Shown one piece after another: positions 45,544 to 55,659 of a stretch of DNA of 64,000 nt. The translations under genes and the position numbers were made by a program. The notes below the pieces were generated by a model. The model was not told the DNA's origin and did no database searches. It saw only the letters and a program-made list of their open reading frames with translations. Origin of the DNA: Burkholderia pyrrocinia (GTDB taxonomy: Bacteria > Pseudomonadota > Gammaproteobacteria > Burkholderiales > Burkholderiaceae); the NCBI RefSeq assembly GCF_022809715.1, contig NZ_CP094460.1:1488001-1552000 (forward strand), in the 5' to 3' direction. Position 1 is the first letter of the stretch. Each line of letters opens with the position of its first letter.

Positions 45544-46478
45544 CCCTGCTGAATGCGCTGCGCGCGTGCGGCCAGCCGCGGCCGCGTGCGTTCGAGCGGA
45601 CCGAGCCGGCCGAACAGGCCATCGGCGACACCGAACAGGATGCCGGCGAGCTTCGCGCGCTTGTCGCGCTCGACGAGCGCGATCTGCACGACCTGCCACA
45701 CGGTCAGCAGGTTCGGCACGATCGCCACCGGAAAGCGCAGCCCGTACTGCATCCCGAGCTGCACCGCATTGCGCGCGCTGTAGTAGCGCCGTTGCCACGA
45801 ATGATTCATCGACGTCATTTCAAAAGGGCCGATCGCATGACGCTGCTTCGCGCCGATCCGGTGCGGCAGCACCAGCGACGGCACGACATAAAGCGGCACG
45901 TTGCGCGACAGTGCGCGGAAGCTGTATTCGGTATCGACGTGATCGATGAACAGCGTCTCGTCGAACCGGCCGAGCACGTCGAACGCGCCGCGCGATACGA
46001 CGCAGCCCGACGAGATCAGGAACGCGCAGCGCTGCATCGGTGCACCCGGCTCGATGCGCAGGCGGCGCAGCCCGATCCCGTTGGTCGAGAGTTCGGGCAG
46101 GAAGCTGCGCGCGTTCTCGTCGAAGATGCGCGGGCCGGCCAGGAACGCACGCCCCGCGAGCCCCGCGCAGACATCGCGCATCGCCGGGAAATACGCGGCC
46201 GGCACCGACGAATCCTGGTCGAACAGCGCGACCGCATCGATGCGGTCGCGAAACAGCGCCGCGAGCCCCGCGTTGTATGCGCCCGCGATCCCGCCGCGGT
46301 TGCCGTGATGCAGCAGCGCGATGCCTTCGCGCGCGCACAGGTCGCGCGCCCGCGCATCGGGCTGCGGCGTGTTGTCGACGACGAGCAACGCGTCGCATGC
46401 GTGCCGCCACGCGCCAAGCGCTTCGAGCTGCGCGTCGCTCGGGTAATACAGGATCACGAGTGCGCCGAGTGTCGTCAT
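45540..46478 (-). CDS. rhlC: Rhamnosyltransferase 2 (mono- to di-rhamnolipid)
   Basis: This 312-residue GT2 glycosyltransferase has LGALVILYYPSDAQLEAL, the nucleotide-binding LLVVDNTPQPD and DAVALFDQDSSVP (DxD-like), and CVVSRGAFDVLGRFDETLFID near the acceptor site. RhlC adds a second dTDP-L-rhamnose to mono-rhamnolipid. Length and position in a gene set with rhlA, rhlB and the efflux genes make the call firm. A hydrophobic C-terminal segment near 250-270 (AIVPNLLTVWQVVQIALV) suggests membrane association. Confidence 0.88.
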   Translation of the reverse strand: MTTLGALVILYYPSDAQLEALGAWRHACDALLVVDNTPQPDARARDLCAREGIALLHHGNRGGIAGAYNAGLAALFRDRIDAVALFDQDSSVPAAYFPAMRDVCAGLAGRAFLAGPRIFDENARSFLPELSTNGIGLRRLRIEPGAPMQRCAFLISSGCVVSRGAFDVLGRFDETLFIDHVDTEYSFRALSRNVPLYVVPSLVLPHRIGAKQRHAIGPFEMTSMNHSWQRRYYSARNAVQLGMQYGLRFPVAIVPNLLTVWQVVQIALVERDKRAKLAGILFGVADGLFGRLGPLERTRPRLAARAQRIQQG

Positions 46479-46488
46479 GTTCGTCTCC

Positions 46489-48090
46489 TCAATGCCCGAA
46501 GGACGCCGCCGCGCCGCGCTTCGGCCGCGTCAGCCACATCATCGCGGCGAGCACGAGGCAGGTCATGCTCGCCATCCAGAACATGTCGTTCGTCGCCATC
46601 ATGTAAGCCTGCTGCATCACGACCTGGTGCAGCGTCGTCAGCTCGCGCACGCCGTCCACGCCCATCGCGTTCAGCGTGTGCACGAAGCGCTGCGTGTTCG
46701 CCGACGCATGCGTGACGGATTGCGACACGACGTCGTAGTGATAGGTCGCACGGTTGTCCCACAGCGTCACGCTCATCGCGGTGCCGAACGCGGCCGACAG
46801 CGTGCGCAGGAAGTTCGACAGGCTCGACGCAGCGGCGAGCCGGTCGTCCGGAATCCGCGACAGCGTCGCGGCGGTCAGCGGAATGAAGAAGCACGGCAGC
46901 CCGATCCCCTGGATCAGCCCCGGCGCGGCGATCTGCGCGAACGTCATCTTCAGCGTGAAATGCGCGTCCCACGCGAGCACGGCCGCGAACACGAGGAAGC
47001 CGAACGTCGCGAGCACGCGCGCGTCGAAGCGGTGCGCATGCAGCCCGACGAGGATCGAGAACACGAGCGCGAGCACGCCGAGCGATGCCGTGGCGAGCCC
47101 GGCGTGAAACGCGTTGTAGCCCATCACGGCCTGCATCCACAGCGGGAACACGACGCCGACCACCGAGAAGCTCATCATCCCGAGCGAGATGATCAGCACG
47201 CAGAACGAGAACGTGCGGTCGCGAAACAGGCCGAGATCGACGACGGGGTGCGCTTCGCCCGCCTCCCAGATCAGCAGCGACACGATCGCGAGCGCCGCGA
47301 CCACCGCGAGCGTGACGATCAGCGGCGAATCGAACCAGCCGCGATCGTGGCCGAGATCGAGCATCGCCTGCAGCGAGCCGACGCCGATCACCAGCAGCAC
47401 GATGCCCGGCACGTCGATCGGGCCGGCCGCGCCGCGCTGCGCGTCGGGGCGCAGCATCGCGGTGCACACCGCGAACGAGAACAACCCGATCGGCAAATTG
47501 ATCAGGAAGATCCACGGCCACGAGAAGTTGTCGACGATCCAGCCGCCGACCACCGGCCCGAAGATCGGCGCAAGCAGCACCGTCATCGCCCACAGCGCGA
47601 GCGCGATCGTGCGCTTGTCCGGCGGGAACGTGCGCAGCAGGATCGTCTGCGACAGCGGCACCATCGGCCCCGAGCACAGCCCTTGCAGCGCGCGGCAGAT
47701 CACCAGCACATGCAGGTCGCGCGCGAGCCCGCACAGCAGCGACGTCAGCGTGAACAGCAGCACCGCGCCGACGAACAGCCGCAATTCGCCGACGCGGCGC
47801 GCGAGCCAGCCGGTCAGAGGCACCGCGATCGCGGCCGCGACCGAATACGAACTGATCACCCACGTGCCCTGGCTGTTCGATACGCCGAGACTGCCGGAGA
47901 TCGCCGGCACCGCGACGTTCGTCACGGTCGAATCGAGCACCTCGATGAAGGTCGCGAGCGACAGCGCGAACGTCAGCAGCGCGAGCCGGATACCGCGCAC
48001 CGGCTGCGCGGCCGGCGCTGGCGCCAGGGCCGGCGCGTCGAATGCGGACGGCGCGCCGGGCGCATCGCGAAGCGGCGACGCGGTGCTCAT
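46489..48090 (-). CDS. EmrB/QacA-type 14-TM MFS transporter of rhamnolipid export
   Basis: The 533-residue DHA2-family transporter has about 14 hydrophobic segments. The first carries the family signature LATFIEVLDSTVTNVAVPAISG, followed by GTWVISSYSVAAAIAVPLTGWL and the motif-A region ARRVGELRLFVGA. The long C-terminal helix is typical of EmrB. It overlaps rhlB by 4 bases (ATGA), so it is translationally coupled to rhamnolipid synthesis. With the NodT- and EmrA-like proteins it should form a tripartite pump; rhamnolipid as substrate is inferred from context. Confidence 0.9.
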   Translation of the reverse strand: MSTASPLRDAPGAPSAFDAPALAPAPAAQPVRGIRLALLTFALSLATFIEVLDSTVTNVAVPAISGSLGVSNSQGTWVISSYSVAAAIAVPLTGWLARRVGELRLFVGAVLLFTLTSLLCGLARDLHVLVICRALQGLCSGPMVPLSQTILLRTFPPDKRTIALALWAMTVLLAPIFGPVVGGWIVDNFSWPWIFLINLPIGLFSFAVCTAMLRPDAQRGAAGPIDVPGIVLLVIGVGSLQAMLDLGHDRGWFDSPLIVTLAVVAALAIVSLLIWEAGEAHPVVDLGLFRDRTFSFCVLIISLGMMSFSVVGVVFPLWMQAVMGYNAFHAGLATASLGVLALVFSILVGLHAHRFDARVLATFGFLVFAAVLAWDAHFTLKMTFAQIAAPGLIQGIGLPCFFIPLTAATLSRIPDDRLAAASSLSNFLRTLSAAFGTAMSVTLWDNRATYHYDVVSQSVTHASANTQRFVHTLNAMGVDGVRELTTLHQVVMQQAYMMATNDMFWMASMTCLVLAAMMWLTRPKRGAAASFGH

Positions 48091-49370
48091 GCGCCGGCCA
48101 CCGCGACATCGGCCCGCACGATCGCCCGCCCGCGCTTCGGCGCGAACCGTTCGATGAAATCGGCGGCCGCATCACAGCCGTCCGGTGCGGCGGCGAGCAG
48201 CGCACGCGCGCGCTCCGCATGCACCGCGAATGCGGGTTCGTCCAGCACGTGCGCCAGCGCCGCGCCGAGACGCGCGCCGTCGACGGGACCGTCGACGCGC
48301 ACGCCGCAGCCGCTCACCGCGACGCGTTGCGCGTTGTCGAACTGGTCGTGCGCGAACGGCGTCACGACCTGCACGATCCCGGCCTCGTACGCGAGCGCCG
48401 CGGTGCCGATCCCGCCGTGATGCACGAGCGCGCGACAACGCGGCAGCAGCGTGCGCATCGGCACGAAGCGGCGCACGAGCAACCGGTTGCCGTCCGGCGC
48501 GGCATCGTGCGGCGTCAACAGGATCCCGCGCGCGCCCGTCGCGCGCAGCGCGTCCGCCACCGCGCGCGCATACGTCGCGTGATCGACGAGCGTCGAGCCG
48601 GCCGTGAACACGACCGGTGGCTCGCCGGCCGCAAGAAACGCATCGAGTTCCGCATCTTCGTCAGGCGCCGCGATGTCGTTGAACAACGGAAAACCGCTTT
48701 GCAGATGATTCGACGGCCAGTCGGGCTGCGGCGGCGCGAACCAGCCGGGAAACAGGCACAGCACGCCGTCGGTCGAATGCAGCCAGCGGCCGAGCACGCG
48801 CCGCGCGGGCGCGAGCCCGAGTTCACGGCGCACCGCGTCGAGCGCGGGGCCGCATACGCGGTCGAGCACCTGCCGCTCGATCAGCGTCATCAGCGCCGCC
48901 TTCACCGGCAGCGGCCAGCGCGCGGGAATCGTCAGGCGCGGGTGCGTCGGCGGTGCATGCGCGGACAGCAGCGTCGACGGCGACACCTGCACCGACACGT
49001 AAGGCGTGCCGTGCAGCTCCTGCATGAAGCGCGCGGAGAACGCCCACAGCGTGCCGACGAGCACCGTATCGTCGTCGGTCAGCGCATGCAGCGCGTCGTA
49101 ATGCGGGCGCAGCATCGGCGCGATCACCTGCCACAGCGTGCGGAACGACGTGCGCGGGTCCCACAGCGCGGGGTTCGCCATCGCGGCCTCGTATTCGGCC
49201 GCAGTGCCGACCGGCACGAATGCGAAACCGCAACGGCGCACGGCCGCCTCGAACGGCGCGTGCGTGCAGAACACGACGGCGTGACCGCGCGCCGCGAGCG
49301 TGCGCGCGACGCCGAGCAACGGATGCACGTCGCCCGCGGAACCGATCGCGGTCACGATCATCTTCGCCAT
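48087..49370 (-). CDS. rhlB: Rhamnosyltransferase 1 chain B
   Basis: The 427-residue GT1-fold enzyme attaches L-rhamnose from dTDP-rhamnose to the HAA lipid made by RhlA. The N-terminal MIVTAIGSAGDVHPLLGVAR is a standard GT-B nucleotide fold. The C-terminal sugar-nucleotide motif reads CRALVHHGGIGTAALAYEAG with VVTPFAHDQFDNAQR. Length matches Pseudomonas RhlB at about 426 residues. It lies 16 bases after the methyltransferase-like gene and overlaps the MFS gene. Confidence 0.93.
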   Translation of the reverse strand: MAKMIVTAIGSAGDVHPLLGVARTLAARGHAVVFCTHAPFEAAVRRCGFAFVPVGTAAEYEAAMANPALWDPRTSFRTLWQVIAPMLRPHYDALHALTDDDTVLVGTLWAFSARFMQELHGTPYVSVQVSPSTLLSAHAPPTHPRLTIPARWPLPVKAALMTLIERQVLDRVCGPALDAVRRELGLAPARRVLGRWLHSTDGVLCLFPGWFAPPQPDWPSNHLQSGFPLFNDIAAPDEDAELDAFLAAGEPPVVFTAGSTLVDHATYARAVADALRATGARGILLTPHDAAPDGNRLLVRRFVPMRTLLPRCRALVHHGGIGTAALAYEAGIVQVVTPFAHDQFDNAQRVAVSGCGVRVDGPVDGARLGAALAHVLDEPAFAVHAERARALLAAAPDGCDAAADFIERFAPKRGRAIVRADVAVAGA

Positions 49371-49386
49371 CGCGCGCCTCGCGGTA

Positions 49387-49956
49387 TCAGTAGAAACCGG
49401 GAATCAGCGCCGCGACCTCGCGGCGGTACTGCGTGTACGCCGACCCGAAATACCCGGTCAGCCAGCTCTCCTCGACGCGCACCTTGTACGCGAGCGACGC
49501 GAACACGAGCAGCACGCCGATCGCGCCGCGCCATTCGCCGCCGATCAGCGCGGCGCCGACGAGCGCGAGCAGGCAGCCCGTGTAGATCGGGTGACGCACG
49601 AGCGCGTACGGCCCCGTGCGCACGAGTTCGTGGTCTTCCTTCAGCGTGACCGACACGCTCCAGTTCGTACCGAGATGCAGCCGCGCCCACACCGAGAACA
49701 GCAGGCCCGCGACCAGCACCGCGAGCCCGCACTGTGCCTGCAGGCCGAAGCGCTGCCAGTCCGGCACGAGCGCCTGCCAGGACGGATCGGGCAGGATGAT
49801 CAGCGCGCCGCCGACGATCAGCGGAATCGACTGCAGCGTGCGCGAGCGCGACGCTTCCTTGCGCACGGTCGTCTTCACGCCCTGCGACGTGGCGATCCAG
49901 TACGCGAGCCATGCGGCCCAGGGAACGACGATGGCGATGGTCTGAACGATATTCAC
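49387..49956 (-). CDS. Isoprenylcysteine carboxyl methyltransferase-family protein within the rhl operon
   Basis: The 189-residue integral membrane protein starts at a GTG (49956) with GAGGCA upstream. About five hydrophobic segments are visible (VQTIAIVVPWAAWLAYWI, TLQSIPLIVGGALIIL, GLAVLVAGLLFSVWAR and two more). The C-terminal half has the ICMT/PEMT signature ELVRTGPYALVRHPIYTGCLL and a late Glu/Tyr region RVEESWLTGYFGSAYTQYRR, which binds S-adenosylmethionine. Enzymes of this type methylate carboxylates or amines of membrane lipids. It sits between rhlA and rhlB in the same orientation, which suggests action on the free carboxylate of the HAA or rhamnolipid; that is inference. Confidence 0.82.
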   Translation of the reverse strand: MNIVQTIAIVVPWAAWLAYWIATSQGVKTTVRKEASRSRTLQSIPLIVGGALIILPDPSWQALVPDWQRFGLQAQCGLAVLVAGLLFSVWARLHLGTNWSVSVTLKEDHELVRTGPYALVRHPIYTGCLLALVGAALIGGEWRGAIGVLLVFASLAYKVRVEESWLTGYFGSAYTQYRREVAALIPGFY

Positions 49957-50023
49957 GGCTGGCCTGCCTCGTTGGGATGGGAATTCGGGTGCGCGGGCCG
50001 GGCCCGCGGCACGACGTGCGGCG

Positions 50024-50926
50024 TCACGACGACAGCGCGTGCAGCGGCGCGGGCACGCACGCATGCGCGGCGGCGTGCGCGATGCCGGCCGCGACGGGCG
50101 ACCCGTCGCAGAAGAAGTCGAGCAGCGCCGCACGCGTGTGTTCGCGCTGCGCGCGGCCTTCGATGTCGAGGAAATGGCCGGCGTCCGGCACCGTCGCGAA
50201 CCGCGCGCGCGACACGTGCGCACCGAGCTGGCGAACATCGGCCGGCGTCGTGTATTCGTCGCGCTCGCCGTTCAGGAACAGCAGCTCGCAGCCGATGTTC
50301 GAGAATTCGCTGAAGTAGCGCTCGGGCTGCAGCGACAGGATCTGGTCGACGTGGAACGCGACCTGGTCCTGCTCGTCGCGCGGCAGGCGCGTGAGATACC
50401 GGTAGTTGTACAGCTTCATGATGCGCGGCAGGTAGCGGCCGACGGTGTCGTTCAGCAGCTGCGCGGCCTTCAGGTTCTCGCCGGCCGCGATGTGATCGCG
50501 GGCGCGCGTCACGTAGTCGACCATCGCGTCGTTCAGGAACGGCGAGAACGAGCAGATCGCCGCGCGCCGCACGCTCGGGCAGCCGCGCGCGAGCGCGAAC
50601 AGCGATGCGACGCCGCCCCACGACACCGACACGAGGAATGCCGGCGCGAAGCGCTCGACCAGATGCTGGAGGATCGCGGCTTCGTCGTCCTTGGTCAGGA
50701 TGAAGCAGCCCGGATTGTGCTGGCGCGACTGCCCCGCGTACGGCAGGTCGAAGCAGATCGTGTTCATCCGCTCGCCCAGATACTGGACGGTCTGCCCGAA
50801 CGACGCGGTCGTCGCGAGCGCGCCGTTGACGAGCATCGCCGTGTCGAACGCCGGGTCGAACACGTTCCGTTCGACGTAGACCTTCAGACCATTCGGCAGC
50901 GGGACCACGTGTTTTTCGGTCGGCAT
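50024..50926 (-). CDS. rhlA: HAA synthase for rhamnolipids (3-(3-hydroxyalkanoyloxy)alkanoate)
   Basis: The 300-residue alpha/beta hydrolase joins two 3-hydroxyacyl units into the lipid part of rhamnolipids. The nucleophile elbow is VSWGG with Ser102; other family pieces are VNGALATTASFGQTVQYL, NTICFDLPYAGQSRQHN and LFLNGERDEYTTP, with a late catalytic His in DAGHFLDIEG. Length is that of Pseudomonas RhlA (295). The ATG at 50926 has CGGAGAA upstream; the frame's upstream extension is rejected. It is the first gene of the operon, preceded by a long AT-rich control region. Confidence 0.93.
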   Translation of the reverse strand: MPTEKHVVPLPNGLKVYVERNVFDPAFDTAMLVNGALATTASFGQTVQYLGERMNTICFDLPYAGQSRQHNPGCFILTKDDEAAILQHLVERFAPAFLVSVSWGGVASLFALARGCPSVRRAAICSFSPFLNDAMVDYVTRARDHIAAGENLKAAQLLNDTVGRYLPRIMKLYNYRYLTRLPRDEQDQVAFHVDQILSLQPERYFSEFSNIGCELLFLNGERDEYTTPADVRQLGAHVSRARFATVPDAGHFLDIEGRAQREHTRAALLDFFCDGSPVAAGIAHAAAHACVPAPLHALSS

Positions 50927-51283
50927 CGTCGTTCTCCGGTGGATGCGGCGTCTCGACGTCGCGGCATGCTGCAGGTGCGCAATGGCGGGTGCCGGCCCTG
51001 CGCGCGACCTGTCGCCGCGCCCATTGCCGACGCACCGCGGCAAATACCGGCGGCGCCCATTCATTCCTCGTAGTGCGGCGCCATACTAATACGGACAATA
51101 TTACTGACTCAAGTCACTCCAACGATTCCCTCTATTCGACCCGGGAATACACCGGATTCAAATTTTTTTATCAATTTATATGGTATGAGAGATCGCCACA
51201 AAGGCACTGGCAATCGTTTGCGAGGCGTCATCTCCGGCGGAAATTAATCACATATTTCCGTTCAAATTCAATGCGATACGTCA

Positions 51284-51303
51284 TTTAAATCGATTGATTT
51301 AAA
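51284..51303. repeat. AT-rich inverted repeat upstream of rhlA
   Basis: TTTAAATC (51284-51291) pairs perfectly with GATTTAAA (51296-51303) around GATT. It lies about 360 bases upstream of rhlA and may be a regulator site or simply part of a curved AT-rich segment. Confidence 0.5.
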
Positions 51304-51573
51304 CGGATTTCCGGAATTTTCCGATCTTCATCACTTGCACTCGCCATTCCACATCGTGAAGAATATTACAGGCATCCACACTCTTTCGTTTTGTAATAGA
51401 AACGCTACTGGAAATTTTCCGGTGCATTGCACCATCTTTTCACAAACCGTTTTAAACAAACTCCAGCTTAATTAACCTTCTTTCAATTCGTTTTTCCGCA
51501 TCTGCACATCGCGGCAAGCGATCGATCCGTCACCCTGCAGAACACCCTGCCATCGTCAGACCCCGATTTTTTG

Positions 51574-51593
51574 TTGATTGATCGTTCAATAAA
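51574..51593. promoter_or_regulatory. BetI operator in front of betI
   Basis: TTGATTGATCGTTCAATAAA contains the dyad ATTGA-N4-TCAAT and matches the usual BetI box (TTGATTGAACGTTCAATAAA type) nearly base for base. It lies 55 bases before the betI ATG and should allow choline-relieved repression of betIBA. Confidence 0.8.
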
Positions 51594-51648
51594 AAACCGC
51601 TAAGCTCTCGACTTCCATGGATGGCCCGTCCGGGCGAAGGGAGTCGCG

Positions 51649-52233
51649 ATGCCGAAAGTCGGAATGCGGGAGATACGCCGCGCACAGTTGATCGACGCCA
51701 CGCTGCGTTCGATCGACGAAGCGGGCCTGCCCGGCACGACGCTCGCATCGGTCGCGCAACGCGCGAAGATCTCGACGGGCATCGTCAGCCACTACTTCGG
51801 CGACAAGGACGGCCTGCTCGAAGCGACGATGCGGCACGTGCTGCGCGACCTGTGGTCGGCCACCACGCGCCGCCGCGCGGCGGCGCGCAAGGATCCGCGT
51901 TCGCGGCTGCGTGCAGTCGTCGCCGCGAACTTCGACGAGACGCAGGTCAGCGCGCCCGTGATGAAGACGTGGCTCGCGTTCTGGTCGCAGAGCATGCACG
52001 ACCCGATGCTCAAGCGCCTGCAGCACGTCAACACGCGGCGCCTCCATTCGAACCTGTGCGCGGAATTCGCGAAGGCGTTGCCGCGCACGAAGGCGCGCGA
52101 AGCCGCCAGCGGCCTCGCCGCGCTGATCGACGGCCTGTGGCTGCGCGGCGCGCTCGCCGGCGGCCCCATCGACACCCGGGCGACGCTGAAGCTCGCCCAC
52201 GATTACATCGACCTGCTGCTCGCGTCCGACTGA
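51649..52233 (+). CDS. betI: TetR-family repressor of choline-betaine synthesis
   Basis: The 194-residue repressor has a TetR HTH at about 8-55 ([20 protein letters not shown], then [20 protein letters not shown]) and a helical ligand domain with [18 protein letters not shown], characteristic of BetI. It represses the betIBA genes until choline is present. It is followed by betB at 31 bases and by betA, a standard operon. A matching operator lies just upstream. Confidence 0.93.
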   Translation: MPKVGMREIRRAQLIDATLRSIDEAGLPGTTLASVAQRAKISTGIVSHYFGDKDGLLEATMRHVLRDLWSATTRRRAAARKDPRSRLRAVVAANFDETQVSAPVMKTWLAFWSQSMHDPMLKRLQHVNTRRLHSNLCAEFAKALPRTKAREAASGLAALIDGLWLRGALAGGPIDTRATLKLAHDYIDLLLASD

Positions 52234-52264
52234 CGCGCACACAGTCGCCCTCAAGGAGATCCTC

Positions 52265-53734
52265 ATGTCCGTATTCGGTTTGCAGCGCCTCTACATCGGC
52301 GGCGGTTACGTCGACGCCACGAGCGGCAAGACTTTCGACACCTTCGATCCCGCCACCGGCGAACTGCTCGCGCAGGTGCAGCAGGCGAGCGCGGCCGACG
52401 TCGACCGCGCGGTTGCGTCCGCGCAGGAAGGCCAGCGCGAATGGGCCGCGATGACCGCGATGCAGCGCTCGCGCATCCTGCGCCGCGCGGTCGACCTGCT
52501 GCGCGAGCGCAACGACGAACTTGCTGCGCTCGAAACGCGCGACACCGGCAAGCCGATCGGCGAGACGCTCGCGGTCGACATCGTCACCGGCGCGGACGTG
52601 ATCGAGTATTACGCGGGCCTCGCGACCGCGATCGAAGGGCTGCAGGTGCCGCTGCGCGCCGATTCGTTCGTCTACACGCGCCGTGAACCGCTCGGCGTGT
52701 GCGCGGGCATCGGCGCATGGAACTACCCGATCCAGATCGCGTGCTGGAAGACGGCGCCCGCGCTCGCGGCCGGCAACGCGATGGTGTTCAAGCCGAGCGA
52801 AGTCACGCCGCTGACCGCGCTGAAGCTCGCGGAAATCTATACGGAAGCCGGCGTGCCGGCCGGCGTGTTCAACGTCGTGCAGGGCGACGGTTCCGTCGGC
52901 GCGCTGCTCACGGGCCACCCGGACATCGCGAAGGTGTCGTTCACGGGCGGCGTCGAGACGGGCAAGAAGGTGATGTCGCTGGCCGGCGCATCGTCGCTGA
53001 AGGAAGTGACGATGGAACTCGGCGGCAAGTCGCCGCTGATCGTGTTCGACGATGCGGACCTCGACCGCGCGGCCGACATCGCGGTGACCGCCAACTTCTT
53101 CAGCTCGGGCCAGGTCTGCACGAACGGCACGCGCGTGTTCGTGCACCGCTCGATCAAGGACGCGTTTACGCAGCGCGTGCTCGAACGCGTGAAGCGCATC
53201 CGCGTCGGCAAGCCGACCGATGCCGATACCAACTTCGGCCCGCTCGTGTCGGCCGCGCAGCTCGACAAGGTGCTCGGCTTCATCGAAAGCGGCAAGGCCG
53301 AAGGCGCGAAGCTGCTGGCAGGCGGCACGCGCCTGACCGACGGCCACTTCGGCAGCGGCCAGTACGTCGCGCCGACGGTGTTCGGCGATTGCCGCGACGA
53401 CATGAAGATCGTTCGCGAGGAAATCTTCGGGCCGGTGATGAGCATCCTCGATTTCGAATCGGAGGACGAAGTAATCGCTCGCGCGAACGACACGCACTAC
53501 GGCCTCGCGGCCGGCGTCGTGACCGAGAACCTGTCGCGCGCGCACCGCACGATCCATCGCCTCGAAGCCGGCATCTGCTGGATCAACACGTGGGGCGAAT
53601 CGCCGGCCGAAATGCCGGTTGGCGGATACAAGCAATCCGGTGTCGGACGCGAGAACGGCATCACGACGCTCGAGCACTACACTCGGATCAAGTCGGTGCA
53701 GGTCGAGCTCGGCCGCTACAACCCGGTGTTTTAA
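52265..53734 (+). CDS. betB: Betaine-aldehyde dehydrogenase
   Basis: The 489-residue NAD(P)-dependent aldehyde dehydrogenase oxidises betaine aldehyde to glycine betaine. Active-site features are [20 protein letters not shown] (general-base Glu) and [20 protein letters not shown] (catalytic Cys), with the cofactor-binding [21 protein letters not shown] earlier. Length is standard for BetB. An AAGGAG element precedes the start. It lies between betI and betA. Confidence 0.96.
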   Translation: MSVFGLQRLYIGGGYVDATSGKTFDTFDPATGELLAQVQQASAADVDRAVASAQEGQREWAAMTAMQRSRILRRAVDLLRERNDELAALETRDTGKPIGETLAVDIVTGADVIEYYAGLATAIEGLQVPLRADSFVYTRREPLGVCAGIGAWNYPIQIACWKTAPALAAGNAMVFKPSEVTPLTALKLAEIYTEAGVPAGVFNVVQGDGSVGALLTGHPDIAKVSFTGGVETGKKVMSLAGASSLKEVTMELGGKSPLIVFDDADLDRAADIAVTANFFSSGQVCTNGTRVFVHRSIKDAFTQRVLERVKRIRVGKPTDADTNFGPLVSAAQLDKVLGFIESGKAEGAKLLAGGTRLTDGHFGSGQYVAPTVFGDCRDDMKIVREEIFGPVMSILDFESEDEVIARANDTHYGLAAGVVTENLSRAHRTIHRLEAGICWINTWGESPAEMPVGGYKQSGVGRENGITTLEHYTRIKSVQVELGRYNPVF

Positions 53735-53748
53735 GGAGATTGACCGTC

Positions 53749-55449
53749 ATGACGACACGCGAATACGACTACATCATCTGCGGTGCAGGTTCCGCGGGCA
53801 ACGTGCTCGCAACGCGCCTGACGGAAGATCCGGACGTCACGGTGCTGCTGCTCGAAGCGGGCGGCCCCGACTACCGCTTCGACTTCCGCACGCAGATGCC
53901 GGCCGCCCTCGCCTATCCGCTGCAGGGCCGCCGCTACAACTGGGCGTACGAGACCGACCCCGAGCCGCACATGGACAACCGCCGGATGGAATGCGGCCGC
54001 GGCAAGGGGCTCGGCGGCTCGTCGCTGATCAACGGCATGTGCTACATCCGCGGCAACGCGCTCGACTACGACAACTGGTCGACGCACAAGGGCCTCGAGA
54101 ACTGGACGTATCTCGACTGCCTGCCGTACTTCAAGAAAGCCGAGACGCGCGACGTCGGCCCGAACGACTATCACGGCGGCAGCGGCCCCGTGTCGGTCAC
54201 CACCAGCAAGCCGGGCGTGAACCCGCTGTTCGAGGCGATGGTCGACGCGGGCGTGCAGGCCGGTTATCCGCGCACCGACGACCTGAACGGCTATCAGCAG
54301 GAAGGCTTCGGCCCGATGGACCGCACCGTCACGCCGCGCGGCCGCCGTGCGAGCACCGCGCGCGGTTATCTCGACCAGGCGCGTGCGCGGCCGAACCTCG
54401 AGATCGTCACGCACGCGCTCGCCGACCGCATCCTGTTCGACGGCAAGCGCGCATCGGGCGTCACGTACCTGCGCGGCAGCGAGCGCGCGACCGCGCATGC
54501 GCGCCGCGAAGTGCTCGTGTGCAGCGGCGCGATCGCATCGCCGCAACTGCTGCAGCGCTCGGGCGTCGGCCCCGGCGCGTGGCTGAAGGAACTCGACATT
54601 CCCGTCGTGCTCGACCTGCCCGGTGTCGGCCAGAACCTGCAGGACCACCTGGAGATGTACATCCAGTACGAGTGCAAGGAGCCCGTGTCGCTGTACCCGG
54701 CGCTCAAGTGGTGGAACCAGCCGAAGATCGGCCTCGAATGGATGCTGAACGGCACCGGCCTCGGCGCGAGCAACCACTTCGAGGCGGGCGGCTTCATCCG
54801 CACGCGCGACGACGATCCCTGGCCGAACATCCAGTATCACTTCCTGCCGGTGGCGATCAACTACAACGGCTCGAACGCGATCGAGATGCACGGCTTCCAG
54901 GCGCACGTCGGCTCGATGCGCTCGCCGAGCCGCGGCCGCGTGAAACTGCGCTCGCGCGATCCGAACCAGCATCCGAGCATCCTGTTCAACTACATGGCCG
55001 AAGCGCTCGACTGGCGCGAGTTCCGCGATGCGATCCGCGCGACGCGCGAGATCATGCGGCAGCCCGCGCTCGACCGCTATCGCGGCCGCGAGCTGAACCC
55101 GGGCGCCGACTGCAAGAGCGACAAGGAGCTCGACACGTTCGTGCGTGCTCGTGCGGAGACCGCGTTCCATCCGTCGTGCTCGTGCAAGATGGGTTACGAC
55201 GACATGGCGGTGGTCGACGAAGAGGGTCGCGTGCACGGGCTGGAAGGCCTGCGCGTCGTCGATGCATCGATCATGCCGATCATCACGACCGGCAACCTGA
55301 ACGCGCCGACGATCATGATCGCGGAAAAGATCGCCGACAAGATTCGTGGGAAGCAGCCGCTCGCGCGTGTCGACGTGCCTTACTTCGTCGCGAACGGCGC
55401 GCTCGCGCGCGATGTCGCGAAGGCGGTGAGGCAGCCGGAGACGGTTTGA
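53749..55449 (+). CDS. betA: Choline dehydrogenase
   Basis: The 566-residue GMC-family flavoenzyme oxidises choline to betaine aldehyde. It has an N-terminal FAD motif ([18 protein letters not shown]), the GMC signatures [20 protein letters not shown] and [15 protein letters not shown], and catalytic His residues in [13 protein letters not shown] and near [18 protein letters not shown]. The start follows AAGGAGATTGACCGTC. Its 3' end has a second, diverged copy at 57817-57898, beyond the hipBA island. A terminator follows. Confidence 0.95.
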   Translation: MTTREYDYIICGAGSAGNVLATRLTEDPDVTVLLLEAGGPDYRFDFRTQMPAALAYPLQGRRYNWAYETDPEPHMDNRRMECGRGKGLGGSSLINGMCYIRGNALDYDNWSTHKGLENWTYLDCLPYFKKAETRDVGPNDYHGGSGPVSVTTSKPGVNPLFEAMVDAGVQAGYPRTDDLNGYQQEGFGPMDRTVTPRGRRASTARGYLDQARARPNLEIVTHALADRILFDGKRASGVTYLRGSERATAHARREVLVCSGAIASPQLLQRSGVGPGAWLKELDIPVVLDLPGVGQNLQDHLEMYIQYECKEPVSLYPALKWWNQPKIGLEWMLNGTGLGASNHFEAGGFIRTRDDDPWPNIQYHFLPVAINYNGSNAIEMHGFQAHVGSMRSPSRGRVKLRSRDPNQHPSILFNYMAEALDWREFRDAIRATREIMRQPALDRYRGRELNPGADCKSDKELDTFVRARAETAFHPSCSCKMGYDDMAVVDEEGRVHGLEGLRVVDASIMPIITTGNLNAPTIMIAEKIADKIRGKQPLARVDVPYFVANGALARDVAKAVRQPETV

Positions 55450-55488
55450 CGACGGCGGGCGTGCTGCCCGCTCATCGACATACTGACG

Positions 55489-55528
55489 AAACGCCGCCGG
55501 CAGTGACGGTTGGCGGCGTTTTCGTTTC
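55489..55528 (+). terminator. Terminator after betA
   Basis: AAACGCCGCC (55489-55498) pairs with GGCGGCGTTT (55512-55521), followed by TTCGTTTCTTTT. A related hairpin recurs at 57932-57966 after the duplicated betA end. Confidence 0.85.
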
Positions 55529-55659
55529 TTTTACGGTGACTTGCGCGGAAGCGAGTTCCCGACTTGCAGCCATGTGATCACATCGGCCGGATGAGTTCGC
55601 GGGCGCACGCGTTTTGAACGGCTGGAGGACTTCTGAACCGTTCGCCGGCCGGTTCATCT

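Larger units (their letters stand above)
50927..51648. other. Long AT-rich control region between rhlA and betI
   Basis: This 722-base region has no supported gene and is strikingly AT-rich from about 51080 to 51600 in an otherwise very GC-rich window. It must contain the rhlA promoter on one side and the betI promoter on the other. A dyad lies at 51284-51303 and the BetI-type operator at 51574-51593. I found no convincing lux-type box by eye. Confidence 0.7.

Noticed and set aside
42497..45631. A 1044-residue frame ending in the EmrA-like protein
   Set aside because: The upstream part is a shadow of the NodT-type gene in another frame; the adaptor starts at 43687.
50927..51648. A lux-type box for quorum control of rhlA
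   Set aside because: Quorum control would be expected in Burkholderia, but no CTG-N10-CAG type dyad was found by eye.
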